A program made the translations under genes and the position numbers. A stretch of 64,000 nucleotides of DNA, from positions 1 through 64,000 of the forward strand of contig NZ_RQPI01000010.1 of assembly GCF_003854965.1 (NCBI RefSeq), read 5' to 3'. This document shows positions 42,505 to 52,042 of this stretch, piece by piece; position 1 is the first letter of the stretch, and the number at the start of each line of letters is the position of its first letter. The notes beneath the pieces are model-generated. The model was not told the DNA's origin and did no database searches. It was given only the letters and a program-made list of their open reading frames with translations. The DNA comes from Paenibacillus rhizophilus (lineage in GTDB: Bacteria > Bacillota > Bacilli > Paenibacillales > Paenibacillaceae).

Positions 42505-43618
42505 ATGATTGATCCAAGTGTAAAGCAAGACTTACGCGAAATCGGCAAGAAATTAACCAACCTTAGGGGGTCTCTTTGACTTAGACCTCAAGAAGGAGAT
42601 GATCGCCAACTTCGAGGAGAAGATGGCCGCTCCGGATTTCTGGGATGACAATGAGAAGGCGCAGGGCCTTATTGCCGAGATGAACGCCGTTAAGTCTGGC
42701 GTAGACGAGTACCAGAAGCTGCAGCAGGAATATGACGATGCGCTGCTGATGGCCGAACTCGCGGATGAAGAAGGCGACGAAGAACTAGCTGCCGAGATCG
42801 GAGCGAATGTACGCGCGCTGACGGGCAAGCTGGAAGAGTTTGAGCTTCAGCTTCTGCTCAATCAGCCTTACGACAAGCTGAACGCCATTCTGGAGCTTCA
42901 TCCGGGAGCCGGCGGAACGGAATCCCAGGATTGGGGCCAGATGCTGCTTCGAATGTACACCCGCTGGGCTGAGAAGCGCGGCTTCAAGGTGGAGGTACTG
43001 GACTACCTGCCGGGCGATGAGGCCGGAATCAAAAGCGTAACTTTGCTGATCAAAGGCTATAACGCATACGGTTACCTGAAGGCGGAAAAAGGTGTTCACC
43101 GTCTGGTGCGCATTTCCCCGTTCGACGCCTCGGGGCGACGGCATACATCCTTTGTATCCTGCGACGTGGTGCCGGAAATCAATGAAGATATCGACATCGA
43201 GATCCGCACCGAGGATCTGAAGATTGATACGTACCGGGCCACTGGCGCGGGCGGTCAGCATATCAACACGACCGACTCAGCAGTCCGGATTACCCATCAG
43301 CCGACAGGCATAGTAGTGACCTGTCAGAATGAACGTTCCCAGATCAAGAACCGGGAGCGCGCGATGACGATGCTGCGTTCCAAGCTGTATGAGCGCAAGC
43401 TCGAGGAACAGCAGCGGGAGCTGGATGAGATTCGCGGCGAGCAATCCGACATAGCCTGGGGCAGTCAGATCCGCTCTTATGTCTTCCACCCGTACAGCAT
43501 GGTCAAAGACCATCGCACCTCAGTGGAGACCGGCAACGTCGGTGCCGTAATGGACGGCGATCTCGATGCTTTTATCGACGGATATTTACGCAGCCAGATC
43601 AAGACCGAGGCTGAGTAA
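42505..43618 (+). CDS. prfB: Peptide chain release factor 2 (with programmed +1 frameshift)
   Basis: The gene is read as 42505-42576 joined to 42578-43618, giving 370 aa. The first 24 codons end CTT followed by in-frame TGA (42577-42579), preceded by the Shine-Dalgarno-like AGGGGG (42565-42570). RF2 regulates itself at this site: low RF2 lets the ribosome slip +1. After the shift come [19 protein letters not shown] (anticodon-like tripeptide region, [14 protein letters not shown]) and [15 protein letters not shown] with the GGQ that triggers hydrolysis. It recognises UGA and UAA. Confidence 0.97.
42565..42580 (+). promoter_or_regulatory. prfB +1 frameshift site
   Basis: AGGGGG TCT CTT TGA C: internal Shine-Dalgarno, three-base gap, CTT slip codon and UGA stop in their standard arrangement for prfB autoregulation. 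Confidence 0.97.
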
Positions 43619-43621
43619 CCG

Positions 43622-44506
43622 ATGGCTGCAATGAAAACACGGGGCAGGCCGCCGCTTATTCCGCTGAACGGACCGCTCCGTCATCTTGCGGATACGACGA
43701 TGATCATGGTTGGCTCGCTCATTACCGCGCTCGCTTTCAACTTGTTCATGCTGCCGAACCGGATCGCTTCCGGCGGTGTATCGGGCTTGTCCATCTTGGC
43801 GGAGTCGTGGTTCGGAGCGGAGCCGGCTTTTACCCAGTGGGCGCTTAACATCCCGCTCTTTATACTTGGCGTGTTGATCCTGGGCCGAAGCTATGGGCTC
43901 CGGTCGCTGCTGGGCAGCATTGTGCTACCGCTGTTTATTTACTTGACCAAAGACGGTCCGGTGCCGACAGCTAATCCTCTGCTGGCCTCTATCTACGGCG
44001 GAATCGGTGTCGGTCTCGGCCTCGGCCTTGTGTTCCGCGGACGCGGATCGACAGGGGGCCTTACCATTCTGGCGCAGATTATCCAGAGGGTGACCGGTTT
44101 CAGCTTCTCCTTGTCCGTCGTCCTGCTGGACGGCACGGTGATTACGCTGGCCGCATTCGTGCTGGGGATGGAGCAGGCCATGTATGCCCTTATCGGTCTG
44201 TTCGTAACGGGCCGGGTCATCGACGCGCTGGAAGTGGGCTTCAGCTATACCAAGGTAGCCTATATTATTTCGGATCATACCGAGGCGATCTCCGACGCGA
44301 TTTTGCATGATCTGAACCGGGGCCTAACGAAGCTGGATGCTCACGGCGGGTATACCGGCGATAACCGTACGATCCTGATGGTGGCGGTCGGGCAGAATGA
44401 GACGGCCCGTTTGAAGGCAATTGTCCGCTCGGTGGACCCCGGAGCGTTCGTCATTATCAGCGACGCGCATGAGGTGCTGGGCGAAGGATTCAAGAGAGAA
44501 GCGTAG
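43622..44506 (+). CDS. YitT family membrane protein (DUF161/DUF2179)
   Basis: Residues 20-200 contain five or six membrane segments with the typical SLITALAFNLFMLPNRIASGG and GLVFRGRGSTGGLTILAQII. The cytoplasmic DUF2179 domain follows (YIISDHTEAISDAILHDLNRGLT ... VDPGAFVIISDAHEVLGEGF; both in part). Length, 294 aa, is typical. It starts three bases after prfB, so is likely cotranscribed. Substrate unknown. Confidence 0.9.
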   Translation: MAAMKTRGRPPLIPLNGPLRHLADTTMIMVGSLITALAFNLFMLPNRIASGGVSGLSILAESWFGAEPAFTQWALNIPLFILGVLILGRSYGLRSLLGSIVLPLFIYLTKDGPVPTANPLLASIYGGIGVGLGLGLVFRGRGSTGGLTILAQIIQRVTGFSFSLSVVLLDGTVITLAAFVLGMEQAMYALIGLFVTGRVIDALEVGFSYTKVAYIISDHTEAISDAILHDLNRGLTKLDAHGGYTGDNRTILMVAVGQNETARLKAIVRSVDPGAFVIISDAHEVLGEGFKREA

Positions 44507-44525
44507 TTTTTCCTGTAACTATAGG

Positions 44526-44546
44526 AGAAGCGGCGCTTCTTTTTTC
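44526..44546 (+). terminator. Terminator after the YitT gene
   Basis: AGAAGC pairs with GCTTCT around GGC, followed by a long T run. Confidence 0.75.
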
Positions 44547-44547
44547 G

Positions 44548-44597
44548 AAATATAAGACTTTATAAGCTTCGCGCTTATCGTTTGGTCTTATATTTTT
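44548..44597. terminator. Large nested hairpin, second terminator
   Basis: AAATATAAGAC (44548-44558) pairs perfectly with GTCTTATATTT (44585-44595), enclosing a second stem ATAAGC/GCTTAT, followed by more T. The flanking A and T runs could make it work on both strands. A weaker hairpin (GACGCC/GGCGTT) follows near 44623-44640. Confidence 0.6.
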
Positions 44598-44776
44598 ACG
44601 AGAAACGTACTTGCGTCTTAAAAGACGCCGTCAGGCGTTTCTTCTTAAAATAGGAAAGTGGAAAATGTACATGGTATGGGGTGGGAATCGGCTATTCTTG
44701 GAGGATATAAATGTTACATAATCGGTTGTATTTATATTAATTAGGACGTATAATAATACATATTTCCAAGGACGGC

Positions 44777-44802
44777 GGATAAGTCGAATTATCCGGTATA
44801 AT
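44777..44802 (+). promoter_or_regulatory. argC promoter -10 box with palindrome
   Basis: TATAAT (44797-44802) stands 28 bases before the argC start. Directly upstream, GGATAAGTCGAATTATCC (44777-44794) is an inverted repeat occupying the -35/spacer area, where a repressor would act. There is no good -35 box. The known arginine repressor box (TGAATAATTATTCA-like) is not clearly matched, so the binder is unknown. Confidence 0.5.
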
Positions 44803-44830
44803 AGAGAGAAACGGCAGGAGGTAACCGGAA

Positions 44831-45886
44831 ATGACGGTGGAAGGCAAGCTAAGAGCGGCAATTGTGGGATCGACGGGATATGGAGGCGTGGAGCTGATAA
44901 GGCTGCTTCAGGTTCATCCGAAGGTGGAAATCACCTCGGTGATTTCCTCTTCAAGCGCAGGAGCGCCGATCGAAGAAGGATTTCCGCATTTGACCGGCGT
45001 GCTGCATCGAAATCTGGACGGCGTGGATGCGGCGGAAATGAAGGAAAGGGCGGATGTCGTGTTCACGGCTACGCCGGCCGGCGTAAGCGCCAAGCTGGTT
45101 CCGCAGCTGCTGGAGGCGGGCCTTAAGGTCGTTGACCTGTCCGGCGATTTCCGGCTGAAAGACGGCGGCGAATACGAGCGCTGGTACAAGCATCCGGCTC
45201 CGCAGGCGAGTTATTTGGAACAGGCGGTATACGGACTGTGCGAGGTGTTCGGGGAACGCGCGGCGGGCGCGGATTTTATCTCCAACCCGGGCTGCTATCC
45301 GACGGCGACGCTGCTTGGGCTGATTCCGGCGCTTAAGGCGGGATGGATCAAACCGGACAGTATCATCGTTGACGCCAAATCGGGTGTATCGGGCGCGGGA
45401 CGCGGAGTAAACGTAGGCGTTCATTATGCGGAAGTAAATGAGAACTTTAAAGCCTACAAGATCAACAAGCATCAGCATATTCCCGAAGTCGAGCAGGCTC
45501 TGACTGAGATTGCCGGAGAAGCGGTGACGGTAACGTTCACCACGCATCTCGTTCCGATGACCCGGGGGATTATGACCACGATGTATGCGGGTATGAACGG
45601 AGATTACAGCGAGCAGGATTTTGTCGATTTATATCGTAACTATTATGAGGGAAGATCTTTTGTCCGGGTGCGAAATGCCGGGATCTGGCCGGCGACGAAG
45701 GAAGTCAGCGGATCGAACTTTTGCGACATCGGATTTGCGACGGATGCCCGTACTGGCCGGGTCACGATTATTTCGGTTATCGACAATCTCGTGAAAGGCG
45801 CGGCGGGGCAGGCGATTCAAAATCTCAATTTAATGATGGGATGGGAGGAAACCCTTGGGCTCGGTTACACGCCTGTGTATCCGTAA
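44831..45886 (+). CDS. argC: N-acetyl-gamma-glutamyl-phosphate reductase
   Basis: The N-terminal NAD(P) fold starts AAIVGSTGYGGVELIRLL. The catalytic cysteine is in SNPGCYPTATLLGL (about residue 153), and HQHIPEVEQ and TTHLVPMTRGI follow. Length, 351 aa, is normal. It reduces acetylglutamyl phosphate to the semialdehyde in arginine synthesis. AGGAGG precedes ATG 44831. It heads the argCJBDFGH run. Confidence 0.97.
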   Translation: MTVEGKLRAAIVGSTGYGGVELIRLLQVHPKVEITSVISSSSAGAPIEEGFPHLTGVLHRNLDGVDAAEMKERADVVFTATPAGVSAKLVPQLLEAGLKVVDLSGDFRLKDGGEYERWYKHPAPQASYLEQAVYGLCEVFGERAAGADFISNPGCYPTATLLGLIPALKAGWIKPDSIIVDAKSGVSGAGRGVNVGVHYAEVNENFKAYKINKHQHIPEVEQALTEIAGEAVTVTFTTHLVPMTRGIMTTMYAGMNGDYSEQDFVDLYRNYYEGRSFVRVRNAGIWPATKEVSGSNFCDIGFATDARTGRVTIISVIDNLVKGAAGQAIQNLNLMMGWEETLGLGYTPVYP

Positions 45887-45906
45887 AGCTTAACGGGAAA
45901 TAAGAC

Positions 45907-47133
45907 ATGAGTGAGAAGCTGTACACCGTCGTGGAAGGCGGAAGCATTACGACACCTAGAGGGTTTACATCCGGAGGCCTGCACTGCGGCTTGAAAAAAA
46001 CTGACCGCAACGATCTCGCAGCCATACTGTGCGAGGTGCCGGCGACGGCAGCGGCGGTATATACAACGAACCTGTTCCAGGCGGCTCCACTTAAGGTAAC
46101 ACGGGAGAGCCTCGGCAGCGGCGTTCTTCGGGCTGTAGTTGTCAACAGCGGCAATGCCAATGCCTGCACCGGAGAACAGGGCGAGGCTGATGCCTATGAG
46201 ATGCGGGCGGTCGCCGCCCGGCACCTCGGCGTCAGCGAGAATGATGTGGCGGTTGCATCGACGGGCGTTATTGGCGAGCTGCTGAAGATGGACCGCGTGC
46301 GCGACGGCCTTGCCTCTCTTCCGGCGAAGCTTTCGGGCGATGCGGACGGGGCGGAGGAGTTCTGCCAGGCGATTTTGACGACCGATCTGGTGAAAAAGGA
46401 ATGCTGTGTAAAGGTCCGAATCGGGGATACGGAAGTCCTGATCTCAGGAGCGGCCAAGGGGTCCGGCATGATTCATCCGAATATGGCCACCATGCTCGGC
46501 TTTATGACGACGGATGCCGTCGTTGGACAGGAGGCGCTTCAGACGCTGATGCGCAAGGCGACGGACACGACATTCAATATGATTACCGTGGACGGCGATA
46601 CCAGCACCAACGATATGCTCGTAGCGATGGCCAGCGGTCTGGCAGGCAACGAAGAGCTGAATAAGCTGCATCCGGATTGGGAAGCTTTTGAAGCAGCGTT
46701 CACGCATGTGTGCCGCCATCTTGCGATGGCGATTGCCAGAGACGGCGAAGGCGCAACTCATTTGGTTGAGGTACAGGTTAACGGCGCGGGTGACGAAGCG
46801 GCGGCGCGTGCGATTGCGAAGACGGTGGTAGGCTCCAGCCTGGTTAAATCCGCCATATTCGGCGCGGATGCCAACTGGGGACGGATTATTGCCGCAGTCG
46901 GCAGAGCGGGTGTTCCGGTATCGGTCGACAAGGTGAATATATCGCTTGGCACTATTGAGGTGCTGCGCCAGTCGAAGCCTGTGATCTTTGACGAAGCGGA
47001 GGCTTTGGCCTATTTGCAGGGGGACACCACACTTATTACCGTGAATTTGGCTGACGGCGAGGGCAGCGCCACCGCATGGGGCTGCGATTTGACTTATGAC
47101 TATGTGCGGATCAACGCCGCTTACCGGACTTAA
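45907..47133 (+). CDS. argJ: Glutamate N-acetyltransferase / amino-acid acetyltransferase ArgJ
   Basis: The 408-residue precursor contains the self-cleavage site in GSGMIHPNMATMLGFM (the Thr of MATML becomes the nucleophile of the beta chain). VVNSGNANACTG and FGADANWGRIIAA are further signatures. ArgJ moves the acetyl group from acetylornithine to glutamate, making the pathway cyclic, and many homologues also use acetyl-CoA. It starts 20 bases after argC. Confidence 0.97.
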   Translation: MSEKLYTVVEGGSITTPRGFTSGGLHCGLKKTDRNDLAAILCEVPATAAAVYTTNLFQAAPLKVTRESLGSGVLRAVVVNSGNANACTGEQGEADAYEMRAVAARHLGVSENDVAVASTGVIGELLKMDRVRDGLASLPAKLSGDADGAEEFCQAILTTDLVKKECCVKVRIGDTEVLISGAAKGSGMIHPNMATMLGFMTTDAVVGQEALQTLMRKATDTTFNMITVDGDTSTNDMLVAMASGLAGNEELNKLHPDWEAFEAAFTHVCRHLAMAIARDGEGATHLVEVQVNGAGDEAAARAIAKTVVGSSLVKSAIFGADANWGRIIAAVGRAGVPVSVDKVNISLGTIEVLRQSKPVIFDEAEALAYLQGDTTLITVNLADGEGSATAWGCDLTYDYVRINAAYRT

Positions 47134-47216
47134 AAGGCGGACGTTTCCGGCGTTGCTGTATGACATATACAATGAAGGCATAATACGGCCTTCTACAAGG
47201 AAGGATAACGAAACTC

Positions 47217-48047
47217 ATGACGCAAAATGGTGCTTATAAAGATAATAGCGCGGGCAATGAGAGAATGTTTGTGATGAAGTGCGGCGGCAGTACGCTGACC
47301 GCGCTTCCGGACTCTTTTTTTGATGAGCTTCGGCATCTGCAAGAGGAAGGGGTAAAGCCGGTCATCGTTCACGGCGGTGGCCCGGCGATATCGGACAATC
47401 TGGCTCGTCTCGGCATTGAGAGCAGCTTCGTGAAGGGTCTGCGGGTAACGACTGAGGAAGTGCTTGATGTCGTGGAGATGACCCTGTCGGGCAGCATCAA
47501 CAAAGCGATTGTAAGACGGATTCAGGGAAGCGGAGGGAAGGCGATCGGCCTATCCGGCGTGGACGGGAATCTCATTACCGCAGCTCCTGTGGCGAACAGT
47601 GATGAGGTAGGGCTCGTGGGCAATGTGACCAGGGTCAAAGCGGAAATTGTGGCGGGTATTCTGGCGCTCGGCTACATCCCCGTGATCGCGCCGCTTGGCG
47701 TGGACGCTGCCGGACAGCGCTACAATATCAACGCTGATACGGCGGCCGGAGCGGTTGCTTCCTACATGCAGTCGCCGCAGATGATTGTGGTGACGGATGT
47801 GCCGGGAATTATGACGACTGTTGAAGACGGAAGCAAAAGAGTTCTGCCTTCGGTAACGGTTGACGAGATCGACCAAATGATCGGCAGCGGCGAGATTTAC
47901 GGGGGAATGATCCCCAAGGTTCGGGCCGCGGTGGATTGTATCCAGGGCAGCGTATCCGAGGTCGTGATCGTCGACGGCAAGGAGCCGGGAGTGCTGAGGC
48001 GGGTGCTGTCCGGCGAGACTATCGGTACACGGATCGTGCGGGAATAA
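47217..48047 (+). CDS. argB: Acetylglutamate kinase
   Basis: Residues about 18-27 hold MKCGGSTL, then the VIVHGGGPAIS glycine loop, LSGVDGNLI, and the C-terminal GGMIPKVRAAVD. The nucleotide part contains YNINADTAAGAVA. Length, 276 aa. It phosphorylates N-acetylglutamate. AAGGA precedes ATG 47217. Confidence 0.96.
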   Translation: MTQNGAYKDNSAGNERMFVMKCGGSTLTALPDSFFDELRHLQEEGVKPVIVHGGGPAISDNLARLGIESSFVKGLRVTTEEVLDVVEMTLSGSINKAIVRRIQGSGGKAIGLSGVDGNLITAAPVANSDEVGLVGNVTRVKAEIVAGILALGYIPVIAPLGVDAAGQRYNINADTAAGAVASYMQSPQMIVVTDVPGIMTTVEDGSKRVLPSVTVDEIDQMIGSGEIYGGMIPKVRAAVDCIQGSVSEVVIVDGKEPGVLRRVLSGETIGTRIVRE

Positions 48048-48174
48048 GGGAATAACGGATAGTTAGGCAAACGGCAAAGGACGGTATACTTGGAACGCCG
48101 GGGGCCTGCTGGGTGGAATCCAATAAAATCATGCCGGCCGTCGCTTAAGAGCGGCGTGGGCGGGGGGAGAGTGA

Positions 48175-49464
48175 ATGGAAATGAGCAAGCTTACGCAGGC
48201 GGAAAATCATTCTTTGAAGGAAGTACAGGTCGCGGACACGGGAGCGGGAATCAGCACAGCGGGTCAGCAGGTGTCTTCGGGGAAGCTGGAACATGTTTTT
48301 CCTTCCTATGCGAGATTTGATATCAGTCTGGTCAAAGGCAAAGGAAGCTGGGTATGGGATGATAAAGGCAATAAATATCTCGATTTTACCTGCGGTCTGG
48401 CGGTGACCAGTCTCGGACACGCTCCGGAGAAGGTTGGCGAGAAGTTGAAAGCCCAGATCGATACGCTGTGGCATGTATCCAACCTGTTCCACATCCCTGG
48501 ACAGGACAAGGTGGCCGAACTGCTGACCGCGAACAGCTGCGCGGATCAGGTGTTCTTCTGCAACAGCGGGGCGGAATCGAACGAAGCCGCGATCAAGCTG
48601 GCGCGCCGCTACCACCAGAAGGTGAAAGGTACGGGCCGCTACGAGGTCATTACATTCGAACAGTCTTTCCATGGACGCACGCTGGCGACGCTGACGGCAA
48701 CGGGACAGCAGAAGGTAAAAGACGGCTTCCTGCCGCTGCCGCAGGGCTTTGTCACGGTGCCTCTCCATGATCTTCCTGCGCTCGAAGCGGCCATCGGGGA
48801 TAATACAGCTGCAATTATGCTGGAGATGGTGCTGGCGGAAGGCGGCGTGCTTGAGGTGCAGCCGGAGTTCCTGAACAGCGTCGTGGAGCTGTGCAAGCAG
48901 CACGGCCTGCTGCTGATCGTGGACGAAGTGCAGACCGGGATGGGCCGCACGGGCAAGCTCTTCGCGCATCAGCATTACGGCATTGAGCCTGATATTTTCA
49001 CGGTTGCCAAGGGCATAGCGAGCGGCTTCCCGGCAGGAGTAATGCTTGCAAAGGGCTATCTGCGCGAGGTGTTCACTCCGGGCAGCCATGCCACGACGTT
49101 CGGCGGCACACCGCTGGCGACGGCGGTTATGGCGGCTACCATCGAGACGATGCTGGAGGACAATCTTCCGCAGCGCGCGGCCGAGTCCGGCGAGTTTTTG
49201 ACAGGGCTGCTGAAAGAGAAGCTGGCCGATTGTCCATTCGTAGTGGACATCCGCGGCAAAGGCCTGCTGATCGGCATCGAGTGCCAGTCGCCCGTCGGTG
49301 AGATCGTACTGGCCGGACAGTCCAAGGGTCTGCTGTTCGTCACGGCGGGAACGCATGTCATCCGTCTGCTGCCGAACCTTTACGTAACCAAGGAAGAAAT
49401 CCACCAGGCGGTGGACATCCTTTCGGAACTCATTCATACTTATGCTAACAATCACAAGGCTTAA
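48175..49464 (+). CDS. argD: Acetylornithine aminotransferase
   Basis: This fold type I PLP enzyme shows NSGAESNEAAIKLARRYH, the cofactor Asp region LLIVDEVQTGMGRTGK and the Schiff-base lysine in FTVAKGIASGFPAG. It converts acetylglutamate semialdehyde to acetylornithine. At 429 aa it is about 30 longer than usual because of an N-terminal extension of roughly 35 residues; ATG 48181 is an alternative start. The 127-base gap before it has no clear signal. Confidence 0.95.
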   Translation: MEMSKLTQAENHSLKEVQVADTGAGISTAGQQVSSGKLEHVFPSYARFDISLVKGKGSWVWDDKGNKYLDFTCGLAVTSLGHAPEKVGEKLKAQIDTLWHVSNLFHIPGQDKVAELLTANSCADQVFFCNSGAESNEAAIKLARRYHQKVKGTGRYEVITFEQSFHGRTLATLTATGQQKVKDGFLPLPQGFVTVPLHDLPALEAAIGDNTAAIMLEMVLAEGGVLEVQPEFLNSVVELCKQHGLLLIVDEVQTGMGRTGKLFAHQHYGIEPDIFTVAKGIASGFPAGVMLAKGYLREVFTPGSHATTFGGTPLATAVMAATIETMLEDNLPQRAAESGEFLTGLLKEKLADCPFVVDIRGKGLLIGIECQSPVGEIVLAGQSKGLLFVTAGTHVIRLLPNLYVTKEEIHQAVDILSELIHTYANNHKA

Positions 49465-49531
49465 GCGATAGAGCATACAAGCGTTTATATATTCGCGGGT
49501 TTCCGCAACAATAAGAAGGAGGAACGGATTC

Positions 49532-50494
49532 ATGGGTCAGGGCATCACGGACAATGCAAAGGGCATCGTGCTCAAAGGCCGGGATTTTCTGGAGCTGGAC
49601 GACTACAGTCCGGAGGAAATCCAGTATCTGATCGACCTGGCTATCGAGCTGAAGCGCAAGCAGAAGAACGGTGAAGTGTATCAGCCACTGCTGGGCAAGA
49701 CGATCGGTCTTATTTTTGAAAAATCATCCACACGCACGCGCGTTTCCTTCGAGGTGGGCATGTTTCAGCTTGGCGGACATGCTTTATTCCTGAGCAAGAA
49801 CGACATCCAGCTTGGACGCGGCGAGACGGTGGGCGATACGGCGCAGGTTATGTCGCGTTATCTGGACGGCATCATGATCCGCACGTTCGGGCATGACAAG
49901 GTCGAAGAACTGGCGCGCTATGCTTCGGTGCCTGTCATTAACGGCCTGAGCGATCTGGCGCATCCGTGCCAGGTTCTGGCCGACTATCAAACGGTCTATG
50001 AGCAAAAAGGCCGGCTGAAAGGCCTTAAGCTTGCCTATATCGGCGACGGCAACAATATGGCGCATTCCCTTCTGCTTGGCGGGGCCAAGCTTGGGGTGCA
50101 TGTCTCCATCGCAGGACCGGAAGGCTACGAGCCGGATGCCGCCGTTGTAGCCAAGGCGCGGGAAATTGCTAAAGAGACTGGCTCCGAGATCGTTATCACG
50201 CGCAGTCCGGAAGAAGCGGTGAAGGATGCCGACGTCATCTACACGGATGTATGGGCGAGCATGGGCTTCGAGGAAGAGCAGCTGGCGCGGGAAGCGGCGT
50301 TCAAGGATTTTCAGGTCAATGAGGAGCTCGTTAAAGGCGCTAAGAGCGACTATATGTTCCTGCACTGCCTGCCAGCCCACCGGGGCGAGGAAGTGACCGC
50401 CGAAGTGATCGACGGACCGAACTCCTTTATTTTCGACGAGGCGGAGAACCGGCTGCATGCGCAAAAAGCGCTGATGGCCGCCCTGATGGGCTGA
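49532..50494 (+). CDS. argF: Ornithine carbamoyltransferase
   Basis: It has the carbamoyl-phosphate motif [29 protein letters not shown] (catalytic region) and [11 protein letters not shown] (ornithine-binding cysteine). Length, 320 aa. It makes citrulline from ornithine and carbamoyl phosphate. AAGGAGG lies before ATG 49532. Confidence 0.97.
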   Translation: MGQGITDNAKGIVLKGRDFLELDDYSPEEIQYLIDLAIELKRKQKNGEVYQPLLGKTIGLIFEKSSTRTRVSFEVGMFQLGGHALFLSKNDIQLGRGETVGDTAQVMSRYLDGIMIRTFGHDKVEELARYASVPVINGLSDLAHPCQVLADYQTVYEQKGRLKGLKLAYIGDGNNMAHSLLLGGAKLGVHVSIAGPEGYEPDAAVVAKAREIAKETGSEIVITRSPEEAVKDADVIYTDVWASMGFEEEQLAREAAFKDFQVNEELVKGAKSDYMFLHCLPAHRGEEVTAEVIDGPNSFIFDEAENRLHAQKALMAALMG

Positions 50495-50558
50495 TCCCTC
50501 CTTGCCTGGAGATAAAGTGCAGCGAGAAATCCCTTAAGCAGAAAGGAAGACATTTGTA

Positions 50559-51794
50559 ATGGCAAAAGAAAAAATCGTGCTCGCCTATTCCGGCGGCCTG
50601 GATACCTCGGTCATTCTGAAATGGCTGAAAGAAACATACGATGCGGAAATTATCGCTTTTACGGCCGATATCGGCCAGAAGGAAGAATTGGATGGCCTGG
50701 AGGAAAAAGCGCTCGCTACCGGCGCGTCGAAAGTATATATCGACGACCTGCGCGAGGAATTCGCCAAGGATTTCATCTACCCGATGTTCCAGGCGGGGGC
50801 GCTGTATGAAGGGCAGTACCTGCTCGGCACCAGCATCGCCCGCCCGCTGATCGCCAAGCGCATGGTCGACATCGCCATCGCGGAAGGCGCGACAGCGATT
50901 GCGCATGGCGCGACCGGCAAGGGCAACGACCAGGTCCGCTTCGAGCTTGGAGCGGCTGGTCTGGCTCCGAACATCAAGGTTATCGCGCCTTGGCGGCTGG
51001 AAGAGTTCCGTAACCAATTCCCGGGCCGCGCGGAAATGATCGCTTACGCGGAAGCGAACGGCATCCCGGTTCAGGCATCGGCTGCAAAGCCGTATTCCAT
51101 GGACCGCAATCTGCTGCATATCAGCTATGAGAGCGGCGTACTGGAAGATCCGTGGTTCGACGCCAGCGCGCCGGAGAACAAGGAAATGTTCCTGCTGACG
51201 AACGCGCCCGAGGACGCTCCGGACGAGGCGGAATACATTGAGCTGGAATTCCTGAAGGGCGACTGTATTGCCCTTAACGGCGAACCGCTTGCACCTCTCC
51301 AGGTTATGGAGAAGCTGAATGAGCTTGGCGGCAAGCACGGCATCGGCCGTGTGGATATGGTCGAGAACCGCTTTGTCGGCATGAAGAGCCGTGGCGTTTA
51401 TGAAACGCCGGGCGGAACGATTCTGTTCACCGCTCACCGCAAAATGGAGTCCATCACGATGGACCGTGAAGTCATGAACGTCCGCGACAGCCTGATTACC
51501 CGTTACAGCACGCTTGTGTACAACGGCTTCTGGTTCGCTCCGGAACGCACGGCGATTCAGGCGCTTGTAGCCGAGAGCCAGCAGAACGTAACCGGAACCG
51601 TACGCCTCAAGCTGTATAAAGGCAACATTATCGGCGCCGGCGTCAAGAGTCCGGTCAGCCTGTACAATCCGAATATCGCGACAATGGAGGCCGATCCGAC
51701 ACAGGCCTACGATCAAGGCGACGCTACCGGCTTCATCCGCCTGAACGCGCTGCGTCTGAAGGTTTCGACCGGAGTGGCCGAATCGGCGAAATAA
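50559..51794 (+). CDS. argG: Argininosuccinate synthase
   Basis: The ATP pyrophosphatase loop [15 protein letters not shown] lies at residues 9-23, followed by [14 protein letters not shown] and [11 protein letters not shown]. Length, 411 aa, is normal. It joins citrulline and aspartate. AGAAAGGAAG precedes ATG 50559. Confidence 0.97.
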   Translation: MAKEKIVLAYSGGLDTSVILKWLKETYDAEIIAFTADIGQKEELDGLEEKALATGASKVYIDDLREEFAKDFIYPMFQAGALYEGQYLLGTSIARPLIAKRMVDIAIAEGATAIAHGATGKGNDQVRFELGAAGLAPNIKVIAPWRLEEFRNQFPGRAEMIAYAEANGIPVQASAAKPYSMDRNLLHISYESGVLEDPWFDASAPENKEMFLLTNAPEDAPDEAEYIELEFLKGDCIALNGEPLAPLQVMEKLNELGGKHGIGRVDMVENRFVGMKSRGVYETPGGTILFTAHRKMESITMDREVMNVRDSLITRYSTLVYNGFWFAPERTAIQALVAESQQNVTGTVRLKLYKGNIIGAGVKSPVSLYNPNIATMEADPTQAYDQGDATGFIRLNALRLKVSTGVAESAK

Positions 51795-51981
51795 GCCGCA
51801 GGTCTGTCGATGTAAACCGGCAGGTCTGAAGTGTGCGAAGTGCCTGGATAAACCTTAGTTTGTTCGGCGTATAGGTTTGAGAAGGAAATTGGATGCTTGG
51901 GAATGGCTTGTACTGCCGCGAATTCGCAGGATCGAGCAAAAATCGGGTACGCAAAAGTATCCGTCACATAAGAACTGACGA

Positions 51982-52014
51982 AGGCCGTTCCTCCCCGTAA
52001 GGAAGGAGCGGCCT
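51982..52014. promoter_or_regulatory. Strong hairpin between argG and argH
   Basis: AGGCCGTTCCT (51982-51992) pairs over 11 positions with AGGAGCGGCCT (52004-52014), one pair being a wobble. No T run follows, so it is not a standard terminator. It may stabilise or process the arg mRNA, or lower argH expression. Confidence 0.5.
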
Positions 52015-52042
52015 CTGACGTCGTAAGAGGGGGAATTGAGCG

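Noticed and set aside
44700..44775. Arginine repressor boxes in the AT-rich part before argC
   Set aside because: Several ATAAT/ATTAT pieces occur, but none matches the 14-base box well enough to separate it from background.
48145..49533. 462-codon minus-strand ORF opposite argD
   Set aside because: Shadow of a high-GC third-position gene; the plus strand is certain.
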